Positions 43,750 through 52,842 of a stretch of DNA of 64,000 nt are shown here, in pieces. The DNA is from Flavimobilis rhizosphaerae (GTDB lineage Bacteria > Actinomycetota > Actinomycetes > Actinomycetales > Cellulomonadaceae), in NCBI RefSeq assembly GCF_014852685.1, contig NZ_JACZDF010000006.1, positions 1 through 64,000 of the forward strand, in the 5' to 3' direction. The notes below the pieces were generated by a model that ran no database searches, was not told the origin of the DNA, and was given only the letters and a program-made list of their open reading frames with translations. Each line of letters opens with the position of its first letter. Positions within the stretch are counted from its first letter, which is position 1. The position numbers and the translations under genes were made by a program.

Positions 43750-45585
43750 ATGGACTTCATGGACCGCAGCGTGCCCGGCGCCGCTCCCTCTGCGAGGCCG
43801 CGCATCCATCGTCGGGGCGCGTCGCATCCTGGTGCCGCGTCTCGCACCACTCCCGCACATGGTGCGGCCTCAGCGGTGGAGCCAGGGGACACACCATCAG
43901 CTGATCCCGCGATGGAACGACCAGCGGCAGACGCCAACGAGTCTTCCCAGGGGCAGAGCGCGTGGGTCGAGGACGCGCGCGCGGAGAACCGTCAGGTAGA
44001 GGAGGCGCGCGCGGAGAACTCTCGGGTGGAGGACTCCTGTGCGTGCGCGTCGAGCGGCATGCTGCCGACGGATCTCCTCGGTCAGATCTCGCTCCTCGAG
44101 AGGCTGGCGGCGCGCATCGCGTCGCACGCCCCCGACGACGGTCCCGCCACGCTTGCGGCAGAGGCCTCGCGGCGAACGGTCGCCGTGCTCGATCAGCTCG
44201 GTGCGCAGCGTCTCGCATGGCTCGGGCGCATCGAGGCTGACGGCCTGTGGCGGGCCGACACGGTGCGCAGCTTTCCGTACTGGATCGCGTGGCACGACCA
44301 TCGGTCGCTCGCGATCGCTCGCCGAGAGGCGACGGCAGCGGCCCGGCTGCGCGACCATCTTCCCGCAACCCTGAGGTCCGCACGGGCCGGTCGTCTCACG
44401 GCACCGCAGGTCGAGGTGCTCAGCCGCACGCTGCCGACGTCGGACGAGCGGTGCGCCGCGCTCGCGCAGGCGTATCCGCAACAGCCCGTGCCAGCTGAGT
44501 ATCCGGTGGATGGGGCTGCCCACGGCTCCGACCCCTCAGACCGCCATACCCGGGCCGAGAACGGCACGGTGACGGGCGTCGGAGCCGACGGTCGCGTGTC
44601 CTGGGCGGACCCGTCGCACGACCCGTCATGCACCGCCGACCGCGGGTGGTGCACGTGCGAGCGGGCGGAGATCACGGGCGAGCAGGCGATGCTCGGGGTC
44701 GCGGCCCGCTTCGACCTGCGTGACCTCGGCAAGGCCGCTCGGCGCTTCGCGCAGGTCGCAGACCCCGAGGCCGACGAACGAGGCTACCGGCACGCACAGG
44801 ACCGTGAGCATCTCGACCTCTCCCGGACGCTCGGTGGCTACCACCTCTCGGGGTTCCTGACCGAGGAGCACGGGCAGATGCTCACGACCGCGCTCGATGC
44901 TGCGATCGGCGTGCCGTCGAGGGATGACGGTCTGCGGCCGACTCAACGACGCGCGATCGCCCTTGCAGGGGTCGTGCGGTCATACCTCGAACGCGGGGAG
45001 GCCGGGGGAGCCGGAGCAGGTGTCCGGCCGCACCTGACGGTGCTCGTCCCGTGGCGCGACTTCGTCGGTCTCGCCGGGCACGGTGCCACGGAACCCGGTG
45101 TCGACGAGCGCAATGCTGAGGATGTCGTCGCGGAGCTGCTCAGCCCCGGACCGACGTGGCTCGACGGCTCAGGTCCCGTCCCGCGTCAGGTGCTCGAGAC
45201 GATCGCGGCAGACTGCGCCGTCACCCGCGTCGTCTTCGGGCCTGACTCGGAAGTGCTCGACGTCGGCAGGTCGCAGCGGACGTTCACGTCGGCGCGCCGT
45301 AAGGCGGTCGTCGCACGCGACCAGGGGTGCGTCTGGCCAAGCTGCTCGGCGCCCGTCCAGATCTCCGAGATCCACCACGCCCGCCGCCACTGGGCGGACG
45401 GCGGCGGTACGTCGACCGACAACGCCGCGCTGCTCTGCTGGTTCCATCACCGTCACGTCGACCGCGAACGCATCGCCATGGCGTGGCGAGGCGGCTGGGT
45501 CTTCTCCGACCCGGGCGGCTACGACAGGCCGTGGGACCCAGGGTTCCCCGAGATCGACGACGAGGAGCCCTACCCCGATGGGTGA
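43750..45585 (+). CDS. DUF222 / 13E12-repeat family protein with C-terminal HNH endonuclease domain
   Basis: The 611-residue protein has a variable N terminus with repeated ARAEN-type units (near residues 75-100), then a DUF222 region (DQLGAQRLAWLGRIEADGLWRADTVRSFPYWIAW...). An HNH motif closes it: DQGCVWPSCSAPVQISEIHHARRHW...GGTSTDNAALLCWFHHRHVD, with both zinc-type Cys pairs and the His-Asn-His core. ATG 43750 follows GGGGGTGA at 5 bases; GTG 43741 is the alternative. These multicopy proteins are suspected mobile or DNA-damage-linked nucleases. The SOS box upstream matches reports that 13E12 genes are LexA-controlled in mycobacteria. Confidence 0.9.
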   Translation: MDFMDRSVPGAAPSARPRIHRRGASHPGAASRTTPAHGAASAVEPGDTPSADPAMERPAADANESSQGQSAWVEDARAENRQVEEARAENSRVEDSCACASSGMLPTDLLGQISLLERLAARIASHAPDDGPATLAAEASRRTVAVLDQLGAQRLAWLGRIEADGLWRADTVRSFPYWIAWHDHRSLAIARREATAAARLRDHLPATLRSARAGRLTAPQVEVLSRTLPTSDERCAALAQAYPQQPVPAEYPVDGAAHGSDPSDRHTRAENGTVTGVGADGRVSWADPSHDPSCTADRGWCTCERAEITGEQAMLGVAARFDLRDLGKAARRFAQVADPEADERGYRHAQDREHLDLSRTLGGYHLSGFLTEEHGQMLTTALDAAIGVPSRDDGLRPTQRRAIALAGVVRSYLERGEAGGAGAGVRPHLTVLVPWRDFVGLAGHGATEPGVDERNAEDVVAELLSPGPTWLDGSGPVPRQVLETIAADCAVTRVVFGPDSEVLDVGRSQRTFTSARRKAVVARDQGCVWPSCSAPVQISEIHHARRHWADGGGTSTDNAALLCWFHHRHVDRERIAMAWRGGWVFSDPGGYDRPWDPGFPEIDDEEPYPDG

Positions 45586-45678
45586 CGTCCGGGCCGCAAT
45601 GGCGAGGTCGAGCGCACGTGTCAGTGCCACCGAGACCCGCGTCCGCGCGCGGCCGCGCGGCCTGCGTGCACAGCCTTA

Positions 45679-45753
45679 CCCGCACGGCTGTCCCGCACGG
45701 CCGTGCCCGCACGGCTGTGCCCTCACGACTGTGCCCGCACGACACTGCCCGCA
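45679..45753. repeat. 14-bp tandem repeat array
   Basis: About five imperfect copies of CCCGCACGGCTGTG run head to tail between the DUF222 gene and the convergent helicase gene. The rest of 45586-45804 has no gene. Confidence 0.8.
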
Positions 45754-45804
45754 GGTCGGATGCGCCTGCTGGGTGTTCCGCCGTGGGCACGGGGTGCGCG
45801 GGGC

Positions 45805-48414
45805 CTACAGGCTGCCGACCTCCGTGATGTGCAGCACGACCTCGCCAGCTTCGTCGCTCGCGTCAAGATCGACGATGGCCCGGATGTGCCAGGCGTGATC
45901 ACCGTCCGGGTCGTCGAGCACTTGGCGCACGGCCCAGCGCCGCGAGTTGCCGTCGACCTGCTCGGCCATCTCGACGAGCCGCGGAGAGCGAGCGGCGCCG
46001 GTGATGCCGATCGCGTCGTCTCCGTACTCCTCGAACATCGGGTCGAGCGCGTCGGCCCACGCGTCGGCATCCCAGCCGTCGGCGGCATCGAGCGCGCCGA
46101 GCGCCGTGTACGCCTCGCGCGAGGCAAGCTCGACGCGGCGGAACATCGCGTTGCGCACAAGAACCCGGAAGGCGCGCAGCGACCCCGTGACCGGCCGGAC
46201 CTGCTCGCTCGCGCCCGCCCCCGAGAGAGGACCGTCACCGACGAGCGTGTCAGCGTCGTCGTCGACCGGGTTGGCGAGCCGCTCCCACTCGTCGAGCAGA
46301 CTCGAGTCGGTGCCCTTGACGAGCTCGCCGAGCCATTCGGTGAGCTCCTCGACCTCCTCGGTGCGGTGCTCGGCGGCAACTGTCTGCCGCATCGCCCGGT
46401 AGGCGTCGGCGAGGTAGCGCAGGAGGACACCCTCGGTGCGGTCGAGCTGGTAGCGCGACACGTACTCGGAGAACGTCGAGGCGCGCTCGACCATGTCCCG
46501 CACGACAGCCTTGGGGCGGAGCTCCTGGTCGGACACCCACGGGTTGCCGCGCTTGTACGACTCGAACGCGGGCGTGAGGAGCTCCTCGAGCGGCCGGGGC
46601 CACGTGACGTCCTCGAGCATCGCCATGCGTTCCTCGTACTCGTAGCCCTCCGCCTTGAGCGCGCCGATCGCCTCGCCGCGGGCCGCCCGCTCCTGGGCGT
46701 AGAGGACCTGCCGCGGGTCGTCGAGCGTCGCCTCGAGCACCGAGACGACGTCGAGCGCATGCGTCGGGCTCTCGACGTCGAGGAGCTCCTGCGCAGCGAG
46801 CGCGAACGGTGACAGTGGCTGGTTGAGTGCGAAGTCGCGCGGCAGGTCGACGACGAGCCTCACGCCCGGCCGCTCGATCCCGTCGTCCCCGCGCACGCGG
46901 ATCTTCTCGACGATGCCCGCCTGGCGCAGCGACCGGTAGATGCGGAACACCTGCCTGACGTGCTTGGCCTTCGCGGTCTCGTTGTCGTGGTTTGCCGTGA
47001 GCAGGTGCCGCAGCGCACCGACGGGGTCCTCGCCGTGCTCGCTGCGCGCGAGGACGTTGAGGACCATCGCGTGGTTGACGGTGAAGTGGCTCGTGAGAGC
47101 CTCAGGCTCGGAGTCGCGCAGTCGCTCGAAGGTCTTGTCGGTCCAGTTGACCGAGCCCTCGGGAGCCTTCTTGCGGACGATCTTCTTGAGCTTCTTCGGG
47201 TCGTCACCGGCCTTCTGGACGAGCTTGCGGTTCTCGATGACGTGTTCCGGCGCCATGACGAGCACGTCGCCAACCGTGTCGAAGCCGGCGCGGCCCGCGC
47301 GCCCCGCGATCTGGTGGAACTCGCGTGCCGTGAGGTGGCGCATGCGCTCACCGTCGTACTTGACGAGCGACGTGAAGAGCACTGTGCGGATCGGCACGTT
47401 GATGCCGACACCGAGTGTGTCGGTGCCGCAGACGACCTTGAGCAGGCCGCGCTGCGTGAGCCGCTCGACGACGCGCCGGTACTTCGGCAGCATGCCTGCG
47501 TGGTGGACGCCGACACCGTGGCGCAGGAACTTCGACAGCATACGACCGAAGCCTGACGAGAACCGGAAGTCGCCGAGCTCGTCGGCGATCGCGGCCTTCT
47601 CCTCGCGCGTCGCGACGTTCATGCTCAGCAGCGACTGCGCGCGGTCGACCGCGTCCTTCTGCGTGAAGTGGACGATGTACACGGGCGCACGATGCGTGTG
47701 GACGAGGTCCTCGACGACCTCCCCGAGCGGCTCGAGCACGTACTCGAAGTTCAGGGGAACGGGGCGCTGCGCGCTCGTGACGAGCGCGACGTCACGCCCC
47801 GTGCGCTTCTCGAGATCCTCGGTGAAGAACGACGTGTCGCCGAGCGTCGCCGACATGAGGAGGAACTGCGTGCCGGGCAGCTCGAGAAGCGGCACCTGCC
47901 ACGCCCAGCCGCGCTGCGGGTCCGCGTAGAAGTGGAACTCGTCCATGACGACCTGGCTGATCGCGTCCGCACCCGTCCGGGAGCCGCCGTCACGCAGCGC
48001 GACGTTCGCGAGGATCTCCGCGGTGCAGCAGATGATCGGCGCGCCAGGGTTGACCGAGGAGTCTCCCGTCATCATCCCGACGTTCTCCGAGCCGAAGACC
48101 TCGACGAGCGCGAAGAACTTCTCCGAGACCAGTGCCTTGAGCGGGGCCGTGTAGTACGTGCGTCCGCCGCGCCCCGCCTGGAACGCGGCGAGCGCCGCGA
48201 AGTGCGCGCCCATCGCGACGAGGCTCTTGCCCGAGCCCGTCGGCGTCGCGAGGATGACGTGCTGCCCCGAGACGAGCTCCATGAGCGCCTCGGACTGCGC
48301 CGGGTAGAGCTCGAGGTCGCGCCCGGCGGCCCACTCCTCGAACGCCTCGAAGAGGGCGTCGGGGTCGGTGGATCCGGGCAGGGCTGCGGCAAGTGACGCG
48401 GTGCGGGTGCTCAT
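45805..48414 (-). CDS. DEAD/DEAH-box RNA helicase with DUF3516 domain
   Basis: The 869-residue superfamily 2 helicase has Walker A ATPTGSGKS (near residue 60), motif Ia YYTAPLKALVSEKF, motif II VVMDEFHF, motif III LLMSATL and motif VI HQIAGRAGRAGFD. These fall in the first ~400 residues. The C-terminal half is the DUF3516 region typical of actinobacterial Ski2-like helicases. It likely remodels RNA in degradation or ribosome assembly, though the substrate is unproven. The start at ATG 48414 fits the family. Confidence 0.93.
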   Translation of the reverse strand: MSTRTASLAAALPGSTDPDALFEAFEEWAAGRDLELYPAQSEALMELVSGQHVILATPTGSGKSLVAMGAHFAALAAFQAGRGGRTYYTAPLKALVSEKFFALVEVFGSENVGMMTGDSSVNPGAPIICCTAEILANVALRDGGSRTGADAISQVVMDEFHFYADPQRGWAWQVPLLELPGTQFLLMSATLGDTSFFTEDLEKRTGRDVALVTSAQRPVPLNFEYVLEPLGEVVEDLVHTHRAPVYIVHFTQKDAVDRAQSLLSMNVATREEKAAIADELGDFRFSSGFGRMLSKFLRHGVGVHHAGMLPKYRRVVERLTQRGLLKVVCGTDTLGVGINVPIRTVLFTSLVKYDGERMRHLTAREFHQIAGRAGRAGFDTVGDVLVMAPEHVIENRKLVQKAGDDPKKLKKIVRKKAPEGSVNWTDKTFERLRDSEPEALTSHFTVNHAMVLNVLARSEHGEDPVGALRHLLTANHDNETAKAKHVRQVFRIYRSLRQAGIVEKIRVRGDDGIERPGVRLVVDLPRDFALNQPLSPFALAAQELLDVESPTHALDVVSVLEATLDDPRQVLYAQERAARGEAIGALKAEGYEYEERMAMLEDVTWPRPLEELLTPAFESYKRGNPWVSDQELRPKAVVRDMVERASTFSEYVSRYQLDRTEGVLLRYLADAYRAMRQTVAAEHRTEEVEELTEWLGELVKGTDSSLLDEWERLANPVDDDADTLVGDGPLSGAGASEQVRPVTGSLRAFRVLVRNAMFRRVELASREAYTALGALDAADGWDADAWADALDPMFEEYGDDAIGITGAARSPRLVEMAEQVDGNSRRWAVRQVLDDPDGDHAWHIRAIVDLDASDEAGEVVLHITEVGSL

Positions 48415-48560
48415 GATGGGTCCATCGTCTCAGGTGCGACAGACATCGGCGGAGGACACCCCGGCGGTCGCTCGGTGTCGGCGCCCCACGCCCGGTCTGC
48501 CCGCAGCCAGACCGGCCCCACCAGCACGGTCTGTCCAACCGCCCGGAACGCTCGACAGCC

Positions 48561-49826
48561 TCAGCGCCGCGGGCGCCGCCGCCGGCGCAGCAGCACGATC
48601 CCGGCGACGAGGTCGGAGAGCCCGTCGATGACGAGGAACGCCGCCGCGGTCCAGAGCGGCCATGCGTGCCCGAGGATGTCACCGCCCGACGCGGCCGAGA
48701 CTGCGAGCGCCACGCCGAGGAGCGCCTCGAGCAGCGCGAGGGCGACGAGAACCACGGGGCGGTGCCAGAGCCAACGGCGGAAGCGTGCGTACGGACGGTC
48801 CCCGACGGGTTCGTCGAGCACCGAGTCGAGGATTCCGCGCACGACCACGGCGCGCTGGCTCGGGTCGGGCGCGAGCGTCGTCGCCCCGGGCAGGTCGAGC
48901 CACCCCGACGGTGCGGCCGTCCCGCTGCGCTCGACGAGCGCCGCGACCTCCGAGGGCAGACCGAGGATCTCGGCAGCGCCGACGAGGAGCGTGTCCCGCT
49001 CGAGGGGCACCGCGCGGAGCGCCGCGAGGGTCGTGGCGTCGAGGCGTCGGGTGTCGGGCACGACGCGCAGCGTGCCGTCCCCGAGAGCCTCGGCGAGCAT
49101 GGCGGCCGAGCTGCCCGGCGCGCCCTCGGGGACGATCGGCGTCGTCGCCGGTGGTGCGGCGAGCTCGACCGTCACCGCGCGGAGGCGATCGCGGTGGTGC
49201 CACGTGACGGCCCGGGACTCCCCGGCACGCTGGAGCGTGACGACGGGGCGCTCGGACGCTCCTACGAGCGTGCTCGCGAAGGTCTCGGCGTCGAGGGTGA
49301 TCCCTCGCGGGAGCGCGACGAGCGTCCAGCCGTCGACGTTGACGTGCTCGACGGGCGCGCCAGCGCCGTGCGCGATGTGACGGACGAGCCCGGGCGACTG
49401 CATCGATGCGCGCCACGCGACGAGCGTCGTCGCGGTGCGTGCGGCAAGGGCATCCTCGTTGGGCTCGGACTCGCTCCCGTCGGGGGCGACGACGAGCTCG
49501 TCGTCGACGACGACGTGCCTGCCAGTGAGGTGCGCGAGCCCGGGGACGAGGTGCTCGACGGGCTGCCCGGGCACGACGCGACCGTCCGCGTCGAGGAGGA
49601 CCCGCCCGGTGTCGTCGACGGCGATGATCGCGACGGTCGCACCGGGCGTCCCGAGGTCGTCGCCGTCGGCGACGGCAGCGACGACCGACCGCTGCCGCAG
49701 GAGGTTCGCCAGCTCGTCGGGCGTCGTGCGGCCGGAGTCGTCAGGCAGGAACGTGAGGACGAAGCTCGTGTGCTCGCGCAGGTCCGGGCGGTGGGGGTGG
49801 CTGTTGCGGGGCGTCTCGGTCGGCAT
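48561..49826 (-). CDS. Unknown protein with C-terminal membrane hairpin
   Basis: I do not recognise this 421-residue protein. The N-terminal ~330 residues look soluble and acidic, with repeated phrases such as VVDDELVVAPDGSE and VPLERDTLLVGAAEILGLP. Two membrane segments close the chain: VVLVALALLEALLGVALAVSAA and LWTAAAFLVIDGLSDLVAGIVLL, followed by RRRRRPRR. It could be a membrane-tethered cytoplasmic protein. ATG 49826 begins PTETPRN. It lies in a leftward run with the genes at 49863 and 50794 but with gaps of tens of bases. Confidence 0.7.
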   Translation of the reverse strand: MPTETPRNSHPHRPDLREHTSFVLTFLPDDSGRTTPDELANLLRQRSVVAAVADGDDLGTPGATVAIIAVDDTGRVLLDADGRVVPGQPVEHLVPGLAHLTGRHVVVDDELVVAPDGSESEPNEDALAARTATTLVAWRASMQSPGLVRHIAHGAGAPVEHVNVDGWTLVALPRGITLDAETFASTLVGASERPVVTLQRAGESRAVTWHHRDRLRAVTVELAAPPATTPIVPEGAPGSSAAMLAEALGDGTLRVVPDTRRLDATTLAALRAVPLERDTLLVGAAEILGLPSEVAALVERSGTAAPSGWLDLPGATTLAPDPSQRAVVVRGILDSVLDEPVGDRPYARFRRWLWHRPVVLVALALLEALLGVALAVSAASGGDILGHAWPLWTAAAFLVIDGLSDLVAGIVLLRRRRRPRR

Positions 49827-49862
49827 CGTCGTTCCGGTCGGGAGGGTGGTCGGCGGGGACCA

Positions 49863-50768
49863 TCATCCCCGATCGGCCTCCGGCCGCGCGCCGAGGTCTC
49901 GTGCCAGCACGGTGTCGCACGCTGCGACGAGCGCGGCACGCAGCGTGCCTGCCCGCCCGGCGAACGAGCGTTGAAGCGCCGAGTACTCGGCCTTCCCCTC
50001 GGGCGTCTCGATCGCCACGGCCGGGAGCCCGTACGAGGACACGTCGTAGGGGCTCGCCTGCATGTCGAGGTAGCGCACGTCGAGCGCGAGGTCGAAGCAG
50101 TCGAGGACGAGCGACGACTCGACCGTGGGGCCGAGCTTGAGCGCCCATTTGTAGAGGTCCATGGTGGCGTGCAAGCACCCCGGCTGCTCCATGTCGGCCT
50201 GCGTCTCGCGCGTCGGCCGGAGGCGGTTGAGCGGCACGGCGTCGGGCGTGAAGAACCGGAAGGCGTCGATGTGCGAGCAGCGGATCTGGTGGCTCTCGAC
50301 GACCGCGTCGGTCGCTGCGGCACCGAGGCGCAGCGGCAGCGGGTGCCGCATGCCGTCGCCGGCGCGGTAGACCATCGCCCACTCGTGGAGCCCGAAGCAG
50401 CCGACGTTCGCGGGCCGCTGCGCGGTGCGGGAGAGAAGCTCGCGGACGAACCGGACGGTTGGGCCGCGGTCGGCGAGGAACGCGTCGACGTCGACGCGGG
50501 CACCGTGACCGTCGGGCGTGTACCAGCGCCACGTGAGGCGCTCGTCGACGTCGGCTCCGGCGCCCTCGAGCGTGACGTCCGCCCCGGGGTGCCAGCGACG
50601 GAGCTGGCCGGGTCGCGTCGCGTAGTACGTGTGGAGAAAGTCCTCGATCGCGTGGGTCTCGCCCGCGGCCCTGCGGGCGCGGTGGCCCGCCGTGAGCGAG
50701 TCGGCCCGCTCCGCGTGCACGGCTGCGCGGGCGCGCCACTCGTCGGCGGGGAGGACGGTGGCGGGCAC
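49863..50768 (-). CDS. Conserved protein annotated as 3-methyladenine DNA glycosylase
   Basis: The 301-residue protein has VLPADEWRARAAVHAERADSLTAGHRARRAAGE and THAIEDFLHTYYATRPGQLRRWHPG at the N terminus, and GCFGLHEWAMVYR and MDLYKWALKLGP later. Homologues across actinobacteria carry the label 3-methyladenine DNA glycosylase, but I see no helix-hairpin-helix or AlkA/Tag motif here. The label may be a propagated misannotation. It is safest treated as a conserved cytoplasmic protein of unknown function. Confidence 0.75.
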   Translation of the reverse strand: MPATVLPADEWRARAAVHAERADSLTAGHRARRAAGETHAIEDFLHTYYATRPGQLRRWHPGADVTLEGAGADVDERLTWRWYTPDGHGARVDVDAFLADRGPTVRFVRELLSRTAQRPANVGCFGLHEWAMVYRAGDGMRHPLPLRLGAAATDAVVESHQIRCSHIDAFRFFTPDAVPLNRLRPTRETQADMEQPGCLHATMDLYKWALKLGPTVESSLVLDCFDLALDVRYLDMQASPYDVSSYGLPAVAIETPEGKAEYSALQRSFAGRAGTLRAALVAACDTVLARDLGARPEADRG

Positions 50769-50793
50769 GCAGAGAGCCTACGACGGTCGTGCG

Positions 50794-51213
50794 CTACCCG
50801 ACGAGCGCCACCGCGGAGAGCACAAGCCCGACGACGAGGAAGACGCCTCCGACGCTCCCGAGGATGATGCCGACGAATCCGGGCACCCCGAGGCTGCCGT
50901 CGGGAGTGAGCCGCGCGTCGCGCAGGTCGTCGACGTTGACGTGGACGGGGACCGGCGCGCCCTGCGACCATCCGAGCGTGGCGATCCCGCCCGGGCTCAG
51001 CGGCGCACGCGTCACGGTCGTCGCCCACGTGCCGTCGGGCAGCGGGTAGGCGACCTCGTAGAGCGGGGTCCGGCTGAAGCCGACCTGCCGGACGATCTGC
51101 CCGGTGACGACGACGCGTCGGGCAGGCGTGCGCCGCCCGACGCGAGCGACGACGACCGCGGCGACGACGAGGACGATGCCGACGAGGGTGGGCACGAGCC
51201 CGACGGCCCTCAT
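50794..51213 (-). CDS. DUF3592-type membrane protein
   Basis: The 139-residue protein has a membrane helix at each end (VPTLVGIVLVVAAVVVARV and VGIILGSVGGVFLVVGLVLSAVALV) around a beta-rich middle (ARRVVVTGQIVRQVGFSRTPLYEVAYPLPDG). This is the DUF3592 layout. Function unknown. The next 213 bases (51214-51426) hold no gene, only CGTGC-rich sequence near 51330-51420. Confidence 0.82.
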   Translation of the reverse strand: MRAVGLVPTLVGIVLVVAAVVVARVGRRTPARRVVVTGQIVRQVGFSRTPLYEVAYPLPDGTWATTVTRAPLSPGGIATLGWSQGAPVPVHVNVDDLRDARLTPDGSLGVPGFVGIILGSVGGVFLVVGLVLSAVALVG

Positions 51214-51426
51214 GCGGGACGCCGGCGGGTGGGTGCGGCGCTCATCGGTGCTCCTTCGACGTCAGGCCTGCCAGGTGGTGAGCGTAGCGGCCGGGCGCGC
51301 CGTCGTCCTGCGTTGGCGGTCCTGCGGGGCGCCCGACCTGCGTGCAAGGGCGTGCCCGACCTGTGCTGGAGCGTGCCAGGCCTGCGGTGCGCAGTGCCGT
51401 CGTGCGGCAGCGTGCGGGGGGCCGCG

Positions 51427-52842
51427 TCACTCCTCGTCGTGCCCCGCCCTCGTCATGACGCCCCACCCGGAGTCGGCGCCGCGCAGGGCGCGCACCATCC
51501 CGACGGCACGCCACCACGAGTGGAGGAAGTGGAACCAGAACGGTTCGAGGAGCGCGGTCGTCACGAGCGAGAGCACGTCGCGCCGTCGGGGGTACCGGGA
51601 GAACGACACCTCCTCGACGAGGACCGCAGCGAGCGAACCGAGCGCGGCGAGGAGGACGGACGCTCCCGCGTACATCGCGGCCATCTGCCAGGGCAGCGTG
51701 CCCGAGAGGAAGCCCGTGACGACGATGGCCAGTCCGGCGACCTCGATGAACGGTCCGATGAACTCGAAGAGCACGAAGTACGGCAGCGTGAGCACACCGA
51801 GCGTGCGGTAGCGCGGATTGCCGATCATCTTCCGGTACTTCCACAACAGTTCGCCGAGCCCCTGCGACCAGCGCTTTCGCTGCTTCGCGAGGACATCGAG
51901 GGTTGCGGGCACCTCGGTCCAGCAGACGGGCTCGGGCTGGAACACGACCCGGAAGTCCTCGCCGCGGTCGCGCATCATGCGGTGGATGCCGACGACGAGG
52001 TCGGCGTCCTCGGCGAGCGACGTCGGGTCGAGCCCGCCGAGCTCGACGACGATCTCGCGCCTGAAGAGGCCGAAAGCTCCCGAGATGATGAGCAGCCCGT
52101 TCATGCTCGACCAGCCGGAGCGTCCGACGAGGAACGCCCGGAGGTACTCGAGCACCTGGGTGCGGACGACGAGGTTGCGCGGGATGCGCGTCGAGACGAT
52201 GCGGCCGCGGTGGACGCGCGAACCGTTCGAGGGGAGGACGACGCCGCCTGCGGCGACGACGCGGTCGTCGTCGATGAACGGCTGCACGACGTGGAGGAGC
52301 GCGTCGGACTCGAGGAGCGAGTCGGCGTCGATCATGCAGACGAGCTCCTGCGTCGCGACGCGCAGCGCGGCGTTGATCGCGTCGGACCGACGACCGACGG
52401 ACGCCTTGCGGACGAGGACGAGCCCGGGGTGGCTCCGGGACCGCAGCGTCGCGAACGTCGCCCCCTCCTGCTCGACACGGTCGTCGGTCGTGAGGTCGAC
52501 GTCGGTCATGGCGAACGCGTCCGTGAGGATCTGCGCGGTGCGGTCGGACGACCCGTCGTCGACGACGACGATCTCGACCGTCGGGTAGCGCAGGTCGAGC
52601 AGCGCAGTGACGGCCGCGAGGATGCCCACCTCCTCGTTGTGGGCCGGCACGAGGACGGACACGCCGGGCGAGAGGGGATTGGCGAACGTGAGGTCGCGCG
52701 TGAGCGTCGCGGGCCACGCGAGCTCGGACGTGATCGCACGTCCGGCCCGGGCGACGAGCAGGATGTAGAGGACGTTGTACGCGAGGTAGTACACGACGAG
52801 GACTGCGGTCGTCCACCACACGACGCTCTCGAGGACGGTCAT
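51427..52842 (-). CDS. Processive family 2 glycosyltransferase (exopolysaccharide synthase type)
   Basis: The 471-residue protein has one N-terminal membrane helix and a GT-A domain with VLVPAHNEE, VVVDDGSSD, IDADSLLE, LAEDADL and QRKRWSQG (the QxxRW motif). Four or so C-terminal helices follow (TLPYFVLFEFIGPFIEVAGLAIVVTGFL onward). D,D,D,QxxRW plus flanking helices marks processive synthases of the BcsA/HasA/PgaC kind, which polymerise and export a glycan. There is no PilZ domain. ATG 52842 follows GGGAGG and overlaps the HEAT gene stop. Confidence 0.92.
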   Translation of the reverse strand: MTVLESVVWWTTAVLVVYYLAYNVLYILLVARAGRAITSELAWPATLTRDLTFANPLSPGVSVLVPAHNEEVGILAAVTALLDLRYPTVEIVVVDDGSSDRTAQILTDAFAMTDVDLTTDDRVEQEGATFATLRSRSHPGLVLVRKASVGRRSDAINAALRVATQELVCMIDADSLLESDALLHVVQPFIDDDRVVAAGGVVLPSNGSRVHRGRIVSTRIPRNLVVRTQVLEYLRAFLVGRSGWSSMNGLLIISGAFGLFRREIVVELGGLDPTSLAEDADLVVGIHRMMRDRGEDFRVVFQPEPVCWTEVPATLDVLAKQRKRWSQGLGELLWKYRKMIGNPRYRTLGVLTLPYFVLFEFIGPFIEVAGLAIVVTGFLSGTLPWQMAAMYAGASVLLAALGSLAAVLVEEVSFSRYPRRRDVLSLVTTALLEPFWFHFLHSWWRAVGMVRALRGADSGWGVMTRAGHDEE

